A stretch of DNA of 64,000 nucleotides from an uncultured Verrucomicrobiota bacterium. GTDB lineage: Bacteria > Verrucomicrobiota > Kiritimatiellia > RFP12 > UBA1067. Below are positions 55,979 through 64,000 of this stretch, in pieces. Made by a program: the position numbers and the translations under genes. Below the pieces are notes generated by a model. It was not told where the DNA came from. It ran no database searches and saw only the letters and a program-made list of their open reading frames with translations. Each line of letters begins with the position of its first letter. Position 1 is the stretch's first letter. Location of the stretch: NCBI GenBank assembly GCA_947305775.1, contig CAMZEN010000002.1:1-64000 (forward strand), read 5' to 3'.

Positions 55979-57994
55979 ATGGCAGATACGAAAGCGGCAT
56001 TGGGCCAACTTGGCGAATGCGCAGAGCGGCAGGACTTCGAGGGCGCGTTCGCCCTCGTGAAGGCTAACCGTGCGGAGCTTGCGAAGCAGATGCAGGCCGA
56101 GGGAATACGGGATGAATTGAAGAAGACGACGAAGGATCGGCTTCTTCTTTCTTTTTTGGACGGAATCGATTTCGCCTCACGTCCGCTTGACGAGTCGCTC
56201 GTCCGTCTCGAAAAGCTCCTTTCGTTCCAGCAGGGTGCGCTCGTGCTCAACGAAACGTGGGGCCTCGGCACCGTGAAGCGCATAGACTACTTCTATCGCC
56301 GCATAACGGTCGACTTCAAGACGCGCAAGGGCCACCAGTTCACCTACGCCGCCGCGACGGATATGCTCGAGCGCGCGCCCGAGAACCACATACTGGTGTT
56401 GCGCCAGAGCGATCCATCGGCGTTTGAGGCGCTGTTGCGCGAAAAGCCGGGCGAGTTCGTGAAGACGGTCCTTAAGAGCTATGGCGACATGCCCGTGGTG
56501 AAGCTCGAGGACATATGCGTCTCCAATGGCTTCGTAAAGGCCGTCAACTGGAAGTCCTTCTGGGAAAAGGCCCGCGCCGAACTCCGCAAGGATGCACTGG
56601 TCACGATACCTGTCAAGCGCACCGAGCCCATACAGATAAGGGAGGCGGTCGAGGACTACGGCGACGGATGGCTTACGGCCTTCTCCCACGAGACGGACCC
56701 CAAGCTCATCCTCTCGTCGGTCCGCGAATACGTCGCGCAAGGCAAGTTCAAGTCGGCGGACGACGCCGCCAAGTCGAAGATCGAAGAGAGGCTGGTGTTT
56801 GCGGTGACCGCGGCCCGTAAGGTCGATGACGCGCTCTATGCGCGCCTCGCCTGCCTTGTGCGCGACCTCGGTCTCGCAAGGCCGCCCGCCACCGAGATGC
56901 GCGAGTACCTGTGGGACCGCAAGCGCTTCGTGAAGGCCGCCGCAACGCTGCCTGCGCGTGAAGTCGGTGCGATGATATCGTTCCTTTCCGTCGACGACGA
57001 GGCAAAGTCCCGCCTGTTCAAGGCGATGCCCGACTTCTGCTTCACCGCCATCTCCGAGATCATCTCGCAGTTTGGCGGCGACGAGGCCTGCCGCGTTGCA
57101 GTGGCTGATCTCATGAAGCAGCCTAAGGCCCCGGCCACTCTAACGACGCTGATCGTCGGCAAGTACGAGATGTTCCGCGACTGGAAGGAGCTTCCGCCGC
57201 TGATCACGATCCTTACGCACGCCATTGCCCTTGGCGAGGGTCGGCAGGGCGGCGAGACGCTCAAGATGCAGAACATCGTGCGCCGCCTCTTTTCGGATAC
57301 CAAATGGCTGGAAAAGATCTACTCCTGGCTGGACGATGGCGACAAGGCGCTGTTCTTCGAGCGCTTCCAGGCGTCCATCGCGTGGGATCCTTCGACCCAC
57401 CACACCATCGTAGTTAGGATGACGCACATCGTTCCTTCGCTGGAGACTCACGTCGTAAAGGTCGAGAAGAAGCGCGATTACGCCCGACTCACCAGCTACC
57501 GCAGCTTCGCCATGAAGAAGGCGGAGTACCTGAAGCTCATCAACGAGGAGATGCCGGAGAACGTCCGCAAGATCGAGGAGGCCAAGAGCTACGGCGACCT
57601 CAGCGAGAATGCGGAGTACCAGTACGCGAAGGACGAGCAGCGCACGCTCATGCAGAAGCAGACGCTGATGCAGGCCGATCTTGAGGCGGTCAAGCCGAGC
57701 GACTTTGCCGATGCGTCCGTCGAGTCGGTTATGCCCGGCGTCGGAGTTGTCGTGGACGCTCCTGACGGGGAGCACGTCTACTACGTTCTTGGCGAGTGGG
57801 ACAACGCACCCGAGCTCGGCATAATCTCCTCCAAGGCGCGTCTTGCGCAGAACATGCTCGGCAAGAAGGCCGGCGAAGAGTTCGAGCTGCCTGGCGGCGA
57901 CGGTGCGACGCGGTTCGCTCGCGTAGTGCAGGTGAAGCCGCTCCCGGACGAGATACGCGACTGGATGAAGCTTCCGCCGGGAATGCAGATTTGA
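55979..57994 (+). CDS. greA: GreA/GreB-type transcription elongation factor with a large N-terminal extension
   Basis: C-terminal EYLKLINEEMPENVRKIEEAKSYGDLSENAEYQYAKDEQRTLMQKQ is the GreA coiled coil, preceded by about 500 extra residues. Confidence 0.82.
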   Translation: MADTKAALGQLGECAERQDFEGAFALVKANRAELAKQMQAEGIRDELKKTTKDRLLLSFLDGIDFASRPLDESLVRLEKLLSFQQGALVLNETWGLGTVKRIDYFYRRITVDFKTRKGHQFTYAAATDMLERAPENHILVLRQSDPSAFEALLREKPGEFVKTVLKSYGDMPVVKLEDICVSNGFVKAVNWKSFWEKARAELRKDALVTIPVKRTEPIQIREAVEDYGDGWLTAFSHETDPKLILSSVREYVAQGKFKSADDAAKSKIEERLVFAVTAARKVDDALYARLACLVRDLGLARPPATEMREYLWDRKRFVKAAATLPAREVGAMISFLSVDDEAKSRLFKAMPDFCFTAISEIISQFGGDEACRVAVADLMKQPKAPATLTTLIVGKYEMFRDWKELPPLITILTHAIALGEGRQGGETLKMQNIVRRLFSDTKWLEKIYSWLDDGDKALFFERFQASIAWDPSTHHTIVVRMTHIVPSLETHVVKVEKKRDYARLTSYRSFAMKKAEYLKLINEEMPENVRKIEEAKSYGDLSENAEYQYAKDEQRTLMQKQTLMQADLEAVKPSDFADASVESVMPGVGVVVDAPDGEHVYYVLGEWDNAPELGIISSKARLAQNMLGKKAGEEFELPGGDGATRFARVVQVKPLPDEIRDWMKLPPGMQI

Positions 57995-58031
57995 TATAAT
58001 AAGACTGAATTGAACTGGAAGGAGGTTCGTC

Positions 58032-58733
58032 ATGGCAGAGAAGAAGAAAACACCCAGCAAGTCCACGTCGAAGAAGTCCACACCTGTGAAGAAGGCCGTC
58101 GCCGACAAGCCCGCGCCGATCAATGAGGCTCCCGCCAAGAAGCCGGCGCCCAACCGCGTTCCTCCGCGCATCATCCGCAAGCCGCCGATCATAGCCAAGC
58201 CGGTTCCTCCGCCTATGCCGGAGATCGACACGGCGAAGGCGGTCGCGTTCGCGATGTCTATCGCAGAGGAGATGAAGCGCGCCGCAGCTGCCGAGGCTGC
58301 GGAGAAGAGCGGCGAAGCTGTAGCCATCAAACTGTCGAAGCGTCCGACGACGCGCGAGAAGGGGCAGGAGACCGAGAAGTTTCCCGAGAGCGATCTGAAG
58401 GACTTCCGCCGTCGCCTGCTGATTGAGCGCGAAAAGGCTCTCTCGGGCGTGAACGCGATGAAGGCGACCGGCTTCAACGAGTCCGACGACCACGAGGCCG
58501 ACGGCGGCGACGGCACCAACCAGACCCTTCGCCTGCAGGCGCTCGGACAGATGGGCACCATCAACCGCACCATCCAGCAGATCGAAGAGGCCCTGCATCG
58601 CATAGACGACGGAACGTATGGCGTGTGCACAGTCTGCGGACAGCTCATCCGCAAGCCGCGCCTCGTGAACCAGCCGTTCGTGCAGACATGCATGGAGTGC
58701 CAGAACGAGATGGAGCGCAGCCAACGCCAATGA
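58032..58733 (+). CDS. DksA/TraR-type C4 zinc-finger protein with Lys/Pro/Ala-rich N-terminus
   Basis: EEALHRIDDGTYGVCTVCGQLIRKPRLVNQPFVQTCMECQNEMER. Confidence 0.85.
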   Translation: MAEKKKTPSKSTSKKSTPVKKAVADKPAPINEAPAKKPAPNRVPPRIIRKPPIIAKPVPPPMPEIDTAKAVAFAMSIAEEMKRAAAAEAAEKSGEAVAIKLSKRPTTREKGQETEKFPESDLKDFRRRLLIEREKALSGVNAMKATGFNESDDHEADGGDGTNQTLRLQALGQMGTINRTIQQIEEALHRIDDGTYGVCTVCGQLIRKPRLVNQPFVQTCMECQNEMERSQRQ

Positions 58734-59194
58734 AGCGCTTTCTTGTGACGTTCGCCATCGTTGCGAACCTCTGTCTCGTCGACGCCGTCACGAAGGAACT
58801 CGCCGCAGGCCTCCTCAAGGAGTCCGCGGCGGTTTCCGTCATTCCCGGCTTCCTCAATCTCGCCTATGTGGAGAACAGGGGATGCGCATGGGGAATGTGC
58901 CAAGGCGCCGTCTGGCCGCTTGCGCTCTTCGGTGTGGTTGCGCTGGCGTTTTTGATATGGAAGCGCCGCGCAGTGTTCGGCGATGCATGGGTTACGCCGT
59001 GTCTGCTCTACGCCGGAATAGCCGGCAACCTCATAGACCGCGTATTTCGCGGATATGTCATAGACATGATCGACTTCCACTGGGGGGCAAGCCATTTTCC
59101 CTGCTTCAATTTCGCCGACACTTGCATATGCGTTGCGGCAGGGCTGCTAGTGCTTGAGTCGTTTCTGCCGCACGGCGGCAGGAAGGACGCGTGA
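58730..59194 (+). CDS. lspA: Lipoprotein signal peptidase
   Basis: VIPGFLNLAYVENRGCAWGM, YAGIAGNLIDRVFRGYVIDMIDFHWG, PCFNFADTCICVAAGLLVL. Confidence 0.92.
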   Translation: MKRFLVTFAIVANLCLVDAVTKELAAGLLKESAAVSVIPGFLNLAYVENRGCAWGMCQGAVWPLALFGVVALAFLIWKRRAVFGDAWVTPCLLYAGIAGNLIDRVFRGYVIDMIDFHWGASHFPCFNFADTCICVAAGLLVLESFLPHGGRKDA

Positions 59195-59874
59195 TGACGC
59201 GCGAAGCGTACTTGCTCGCCGGTCCGACCGCAAGCGGCAAGAGCGCGATCGCGGCGACCCTGGCGCGTCGGCTGGGTGCAAGGATACTTAGCGCCGACTC
59301 CATGCTCGTGTATAAGGGTATGGATATCGGCACCGCCAAGCCGCCGCGCGAGGAAATCGAGGAGTTCGGCATGGGCGGGGTCGACATAGTCACTCCTGCC
59401 GAGGAGTTCTCTTCCGGAGCTTGGCTGAGGGCGGCTGCTGAATGGGTGCGGACGGTTCCCGATGACGTTCCCATTGTAGTGGTCGGTGGAACGGGCCTTT
59501 ATTTCTCTGCGATGCTTCGCGGTCTCGACCGAAGGTGGGTAAAGCCGCCGCCTGAGTATCCCGTGATCAAAATAGATCGCGCGCTCGTGCGCGAGCGCAT
59601 ACGCGCGAGGCTGGACGGCATGTTCATGGCCGGGCTTGAAGAGGAGAAGCGCCGCTTGCGCGAGCGATATCCAGAATGGTCTCGAACGGCATCGCTGGCG
59701 ATCGGCTACCGCGAAGGCGACGACGCAGAAAAGATCTTCGTTCGGACATGCCAGCTTGCGAAGAGGCAGGATACATGGTTCCGCCACCAGGCGACGCCGC
59801 TATACGTCGAGCCCGATGTGGAGTCGGTGTGGGCGATGTGGCGCAGCAGGGGGCCGTGGCCCATCACCCTCTGA
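59191..59874 (+). CDS. miaA: Compact tRNA dimethylallyltransferase
   Basis: LAGPTASGKSAIAATLARRLGARILSADSMLVYKGMDIGTAKP, VVVGGTGLYFSAMLRGL, AIGYRE. Only 227 aa. Confidence 0.82.
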   Translation: MMTREAYLLAGPTASGKSAIAATLARRLGARILSADSMLVYKGMDIGTAKPPREEIEEFGMGGVDIVTPAEEFSSGAWLRAAAEWVRTVPDDVPIVVVGGTGLYFSAMLRGLDRRWVKPPPEYPVIKIDRALVRERIRARLDGMFMAGLEEEKRRLRERYPEWSRTASLAIGYREGDDAEKIFVRTCQLAKRQDTWFRHQATPLYVEPDVESVWAMWRSRGPWPITL

Positions 59875-59916
59875 ATGCGCCCAAATATGCTATAATACCC
59901 CATTCAAGGAGCAAAG

Positions 59917-61146
59917 ATGGCAGACAAAATCAGTTTCGAGGCGCCGCGCGGCATGCGCGACTTCTATCCAGAGGACATGACCTGGCGCAACAAGGTGTTC
60001 GACGCCTTCCGTGCGTCCGGCGAGGCGTTTGGATTCGAGCCCTACGATGCCTGCGTGGTCGAGAGCTATGAGCTTCTCGCGCGCAAGGCGGGCGAAGAGG
60101 TCGGCGAGCAGATATACCATTTCTTCGACAAGTCCGAGCGTCACATCGCGCTTCGCGCCGAAATGACGCCGACTCTCGCGCGAATGGTCGCGCAGCGCCA
60201 GAAGGAGCTTCGCTTTCCGCTGAAGTGGACGACCATCGCGCAGTGCTTCCGCTACGAGCGCATGACCAAGGGCCGCAAGCGCGAGCACTACCAGTGGAAC
60301 CTCGACATAATCGGCGAGGACTCCGTCCTGGCAGAGGCCGAGGTCATCGGCGCGGCGGTCGACGCCTTGAAGCGCATGGGCCTCACGACTGCGGACTTCA
60401 AGGTTCACGTCTCGTCGCGCAAGTTCCTCGGTGAGCTTCTCGCCAAGAGCGGCATCTCGCCCGAACTGCACGCGCAGGTGTTTCTCGCGCTCGACAAGCG
60501 CGGCAAGATGCCCGACTCCGAGATTGCGGCTATGCTTCGCGACGGAGGGCTTTCGGGCGATGAAGTCGCCGCCACGTTCGCGATAATGGATACAAAGGAC
60601 TACTCCGGCTGCGCAGAGCTCGAGGAGCTTTTCGCGCTTGCGGAGACGGCGGGTTTCGCCGATGCGCTCCAGTTCGACATATCCGTCATTCGCGGTCTCA
60701 GCTACTACACCGGCGTCGTCTTCGAGTGCTTCGACACCAAGGGCGAGTTTCGCGCGATCTTCGGCGGCGGCCGCTACGACAACCTTCTCACCACGATCGG
60801 CGGCGAGCCGACGTCCGCGGTTGGCCTGGGCTTCGGCGATGTGGTGGTGACAGAGCTTTTGAAGTCGCGCCTCGGCGAGAATGCCGCCGCCGCCAAGAGG
60901 GGTGTCGCCGTCGGCTTCATGTTCCCCGAGCAGCGCGACGCCGCGCTTCGCCTCGCTTCAAAGCTTCGTGCCGAAGGCGAACGCGTGGATCTCGCGCTCC
61001 GCGCCCAGAAGCCGAAGAAGTTCTTCTCCCACGCGGACCAGAGCGGCGCGGCGAAGGCCGTGTTCCTCGGTCCGGACGATTTGCAGAGGGGTGTCGCAAA
61101 GATCAAGGACATGGCCGCGCGCGAAGAAAAGGAGATTGCGCTCTGA
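59917..61146 (+). CDS. hisS: Histidyl-tRNA synthetase
   Basis: EAPRGMRDFYPEDMTWRNKVFDAFR, RAEMTPTLARMVAQ, RYERMTKGRKREHYQWNLDIIG, GLSYYTGVVFECFD. Confidence 0.93.
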   Translation: MADKISFEAPRGMRDFYPEDMTWRNKVFDAFRASGEAFGFEPYDACVVESYELLARKAGEEVGEQIYHFFDKSERHIALRAEMTPTLARMVAQRQKELRFPLKWTTIAQCFRYERMTKGRKREHYQWNLDIIGEDSVLAEAEVIGAAVDALKRMGLTTADFKVHVSSRKFLGELLAKSGISPELHAQVFLALDKRGKMPDSEIAAMLRDGGLSGDEVAATFAIMDTKDYSGCAELEELFALAETAGFADALQFDISVIRGLSYYTGVVFECFDTKGEFRAIFGGGRYDNLLTTIGGEPTSAVGLGFGDVVVTELLKSRLGENAAAAKRGVAVGFMFPEQRDAALRLASKLRAEGERVDLALRAQKPKKFFSHADQSGAAKAVFLGPDDLQRGVAKIKDMAAREEKEIAL

Positions 61147-62264
61147 ACACATCTGCTTACATTGCCGTTGCGACGGTCGCGCTCGCGCTCTTCGCGCATG
61201 CCGCGCCGATTACGCAGACAGACGCGATAGTGGGGCTGCTCAACTCGCGTTCATCGCAGAGCCCCAAACGATATGCTGAAGCCGCGGACCGCGTCTCCAG
61301 GGACGCTAAGGCCGGAATGCCTCTTCAGCAATACATGCTCGCCGTGCTCCAGGGCCAGGGGGGGCTGCCGCCTTCCGCGCAGCTCGACGAAGCCACGCGC
61401 GTGAAATACCTTGAAGGCAGCCGCAACCGCATACGCGCCTTGGCCGAGAGGCGAGGCAACCCGCTTGCGCTCTATCTGCTGTCGATGGAGAACAACGATA
61501 TGGATCTCCTTAGGCGCGCGGCGGACGGAGGCAACGTGCAGGCGTTGAACGCGCTCGGCACGGTCCTTATCGAGCAGGCTATGGCCACCGACCCGGCCGA
61601 CACGAACTCCGTGAAGTCGCTTCTCAAGGACAGTTTCGAATGCTTCAGGCGCGCGGCGGACAAGAAGGACGCCAACGGACTCTTCAACCTCGGCATGTGC
61701 TACATGCAGGGATTCGGCTGCCGGGCGAATGGGATGCTAGCCTTCGAGAGCTTCAGGACGGCGGCCGAGGCTGGGCACCCAGAAGCCATCAACAACATAG
61801 GCGGATGCTACCGCGACGGACTTATCGTTCAGCAGAACTTCGCTACTTCCGTTCGCTGGTTCGCCAAGAGCGCCGAGCTCGGCAACGCCTACGGGCAGCT
61901 CAACTACGCTCTCGCACTGCAACGCGGCGAAGGCGTGCCCAAGGATCTCACGAAGTCCATAGAGCTCCTTAAGGCGTCGGCCGCCCAAGGCTGCGCCGAG
62001 GCGATGGACGTCTACGGCATGTGCTACCATGACGGCATCGGCGTCGCGAAGGATTTTGATCTCGCCGTTGCGTGGTTCAGCAAATCTGCTCAACTCGGCT
62101 TTCCGTCCGCCATGGAAAACCTCTCGTTTTGCTACGAGAGGGGCGAGGGCGTGGAGCGCAGCGAGATGCGTTCGATGCTTTGGAAGATGCGCGCACGCGC
62201 TGCGCGCGGAGACAAGGCCGCCGCAGAATGGCTTGAGTCGGATGCCGTCCCCAAGGAAGATTGA
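61143..62264 (+). CDS. Secreted Sel1-repeat protein, probable CTG start
   Basis: Sel1-like repeats such as GNAYGQLNYALALQRGEGVPKDLTKSIELLKASAAQGCAEAMDVYGMCYHDG. Signal-peptide-like NTSAYIAVATVALALFAHAAP follows CTG at 61143, 8 nt after AAAAGGAG. Confidence 0.72.
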   Translation: MNTSAYIAVATVALALFAHAAPITQTDAIVGLLNSRSSQSPKRYAEAADRVSRDAKAGMPLQQYMLAVLQGQGGLPPSAQLDEATRVKYLEGSRNRIRALAERRGNPLALYLLSMENNDMDLLRRAADGGNVQALNALGTVLIEQAMATDPADTNSVKSLLKDSFECFRRAADKKDANGLFNLGMCYMQGFGCRANGMLAFESFRTAAEAGHPEAINNIGGCYRDGLIVQQNFATSVRWFAKSAELGNAYGQLNYALALQRGEGVPKDLTKSIELLKASAAQGCAEAMDVYGMCYHDGIGVAKDFDLAVAWFSKSAQLGFPSAMENLSFCYERGEGVERSEMRSMLWKMRARAARGDKAAAEWLESDAVPKED

Positions 62265-62265
62265 C

Positions 62266-63066
62266 ATGAAGATTCTGTTCATAGGCGACATCGTGGGCAA
62301 CCCCGGTCGAAGGATTCTGAGGCACGAGCTTCGACGGCTGCGCGGCGAGCTCGATCTAGGTGCGGTGGTCGCCAACGCCGAGAACGCTGCTGCGGGATCG
62401 GGCCTGACCGCCGCGCTCGCAACCGAGCTCTTCGACGCCGGAGTGGACGTGATCACACTTGGCGACCACACTTGGGGACAGAAGGAGTTTGCCGGACAGA
62501 TCGGCGCCCTTGAGCGCGTAGTGCGGCCCGCCAACTACCCATCGGAGTGTCCCGGCCGCGGCTGGTGCATGGTTACCGCGCCTACATTCCGCTTCGCCGT
62601 GGTGAACATGCTGGGGCGCGTGTTCATGCAGCCGGTGGACTGTCCGTTCAAGGCCATAGACAGAATCCTTTCCGAGGTACCGAAGGATGTGCCGGTCTTC
62701 GTCGATTTCCACGCTGAGGCGACGAGCGAGAAGATAGCGTTTGCGCATTATCTCGATGGACGCGTGGCGGCGGTCGTGGGCACCCATACCCATGTGCAGA
62801 CGTCGGACGCGATGCTGCTGCCGAAGGGCACGGCCTACATCACCGACCTCGGGATGACAGGGCCCTACATAAGCTCGCTTGGTCGCGACCTGAAGCCCGT
62901 GACCAAGAAGTTCATAACCGGCATCCCCGCGCGCTTCGAGGTGGCGGAAGGTCCGTGCGTGATAGAGGGCGCGGTGGTCGAGGTGCGGAATCAGAAGGCG
63001 GTCGGCATCGAGGCGTTTCGCCTGCGCGAACCTTACGTGTCTGCAGATGGAGGAAAGACCGCATGA
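62266..63066 (+). CDS. YmdB-like (TIGR00282-type) metallophosphoesterase
   Basis: MKILFIGDIVGNPGRRIL, VVANAENAAAGSGLT, ITLGDHTWGQKE, VFVDFHAEATSEKIAFAHYLDGRVAAVVGTHTHVQT. Confidence 0.92.
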   Translation: MKILFIGDIVGNPGRRILRHELRRLRGELDLGAVVANAENAAAGSGLTAALATELFDAGVDVITLGDHTWGQKEFAGQIGALERVVRPANYPSECPGRGWCMVTAPTFRFAVVNMLGRVFMQPVDCPFKAIDRILSEVPKDVPVFVDFHAEATSEKIAFAHYLDGRVAAVVGTHTHVQTSDAMLLPKGTAYITDLGMTGPYISSLGRDLKPVTKKFITGIPARFEVAEGPCVIEGAVVEVRNQKAVGIEAFRLREPYVSADGGKTA

Positions 63067-63812
63067 TGACGCTTCCGCAGAGAGTCGCACACATAGTCAG
63101 GCATGGCATGGCGTTCCTGCATCCGTGCGTGTACGGCGAGCTGAACGCCAAGGGCGCCCTTGAAGAGATATCGGCGGACCTTGTGCGCGAGATATCGTTG
63201 CTCTGTCCAGACCGCGACGCCGGCGAGATAGTCGCCGAGTTCGTGAGGCGCCTGCCCGAAGTGCGCCGCCTGGTCGAAACCGATGTGTCCGCAGCATACG
63301 ACGGCGACCCTGCGGCGACGAGCAGGATGGAGGTCGTAATGGCGTATCCTGGCCTGTATGCCGTCACCATACATCGTCTCGCCCACGAGCTGTACAAGCT
63401 GAAGGTTCCGATTCTGCCGCGGGTCATGAGCGAGCTCGCCCACTCCAAGACAGGTATCGACATACACCCCGGCGCAACGATAGGCGAACGCTTCTTCATC
63501 GACCACGGCACGGGCGTAGTCATAGGCGAGACAACTGTTATCGGGCGCAACGTGCGCCTCTACCAGGGCGTCACCCTTGGCGGACTCTCGTTCACCAAGG
63601 ACTCTGGCGGCGCTCTCGTAAAGGGCCTCAAGCGCCATCCCAACATCGAGGACAATGTAGTCATCTACGCGAACGCGACAATACTTGGCGGCGACACGAC
63701 CATCGGCCACGATTCCGAAATCGGCGGCAACGTGTGGCTCAAGGACTCCGTTCCGCCAAACTCGCGCGTCTACAACAAACCGCCCGCCCCGACCATCAGG
63801 TCGATAGACTGA
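63063..63812 (+). CDS. cysE: Serine O-acetyltransferase
   Basis: RLAHELYKLKVPILPRVMSELAHSKTGIDIHPGATIGERFFIDHGTGVVIGETTVIG left-handed beta-helix acyltransferase signature. Confidence 0.92.
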   Translation: MMTLPQRVAHIVRHGMAFLHPCVYGELNAKGALEEISADLVREISLLCPDRDAGEIVAEFVRRLPEVRRLVETDVSAAYDGDPAATSRMEVVMAYPGLYAVTIHRLAHELYKLKVPILPRVMSELAHSKTGIDIHPGATIGERFFIDHGTGVVIGETTVIGRNVRLYQGVTLGGLSFTKDSGGALVKGLKRHPNIEDNVVIYANATILGGDTTIGHDSEIGGNVWLKDSVPPNSRVYNKPPAPTIRSID

Positions 63813-64000
63813 TGCTGAAGGCGCTTTTAGCGGCGGTGATCGTCGGCACGTGGAACGGCAACTGGTTCCCGTCGGGACGAGCCGAGCACCGCGCACATCC
63901 GGAAGTCGAGGCGGCGACCATAAAGGCCGTGGGCGCGATGTTGCGCAGCGGAATCGACGCAATGGATCCGGCAGGGACGAATGACGTGGTCTTGTGCCTT
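63812..64000 (+). CDS. Endonuclease/exonuclease/phosphatase-like protein, truncated by window end
   Basis: MLKALLAAVIVGTWNGNWFPSGRAEHRAHPEVEAATIKAVG; start overlaps the cysE stop (ATGA). Confidence 0.5.
   Translation, partial: MLKALLAAVIVGTWNGNWFPSGRAEHRAHPEVEAATIKAVGAMLRSGIDAMDPAGTNDVVLCL

Noticed and set aside
57140-59095. 651-aa minus-strand ORF
   Set aside because: Antisense to the greA-like, dksA-like and lspA genes, which have clear family motifs.

Overview
The window is a 64-kb chromosomal segment that fits a high-GC PVC-type bacterium, possibly Kiritimatiellae-like (inferred from gene content only). It is organised around a probable replication-origin region. Every convincing CDS from 36 to 25315 is on the minus strand. 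Nearly every CDS from 25804 to the end is on the plus strand, apart from a three-gene minus-strand block at 53551-55767. The minus arm holds a surface protein with a structured leader, an AbiEii-type toxin/antitoxin pair, a permease plus EIIA-CBS regulator, mnmE, two sugar kinases, a flippase, a split MetH/MetF methionine module, an AT-rich block with dnaN and dnaA, and a strongly enlarged mnmG. The plus arm holds gspF with nine prepilin-like genes, an Nfn-like flavoprotein pair, transporters, two tRNAs, many housekeeping genes (dtd, birA, rluD, efp, greA-like, dksA-like, lspA, miaA, hisS, ymdB-like, cysE), and GH89 and GH92 glycosidases. The most unusual observation is that mnmG has an extra segment of about 225 codons, low in complexity and bounded at both ends by a perfect 16-bp parS palindrome (TGTTCCACGTGGAACA). 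A third copy lies inside it. All three are read in the same frame as FHVE(Q/H), so a chromosome-partitioning locus appears to be embedded in a tRNA-modification enzyme next to the origin. Other notable items are clusters of DnaA-box-like TTATCAACA sites, a GC-rich hairpin block at the strand switch, a dispersed REP/MITE-like palindrome family, a candidate SD-sequestering leader RNA, a compact MiaA, and a Sel1 gene that probably starts with CTG. No database search was possible. Family calls come from reading the protein sequences.
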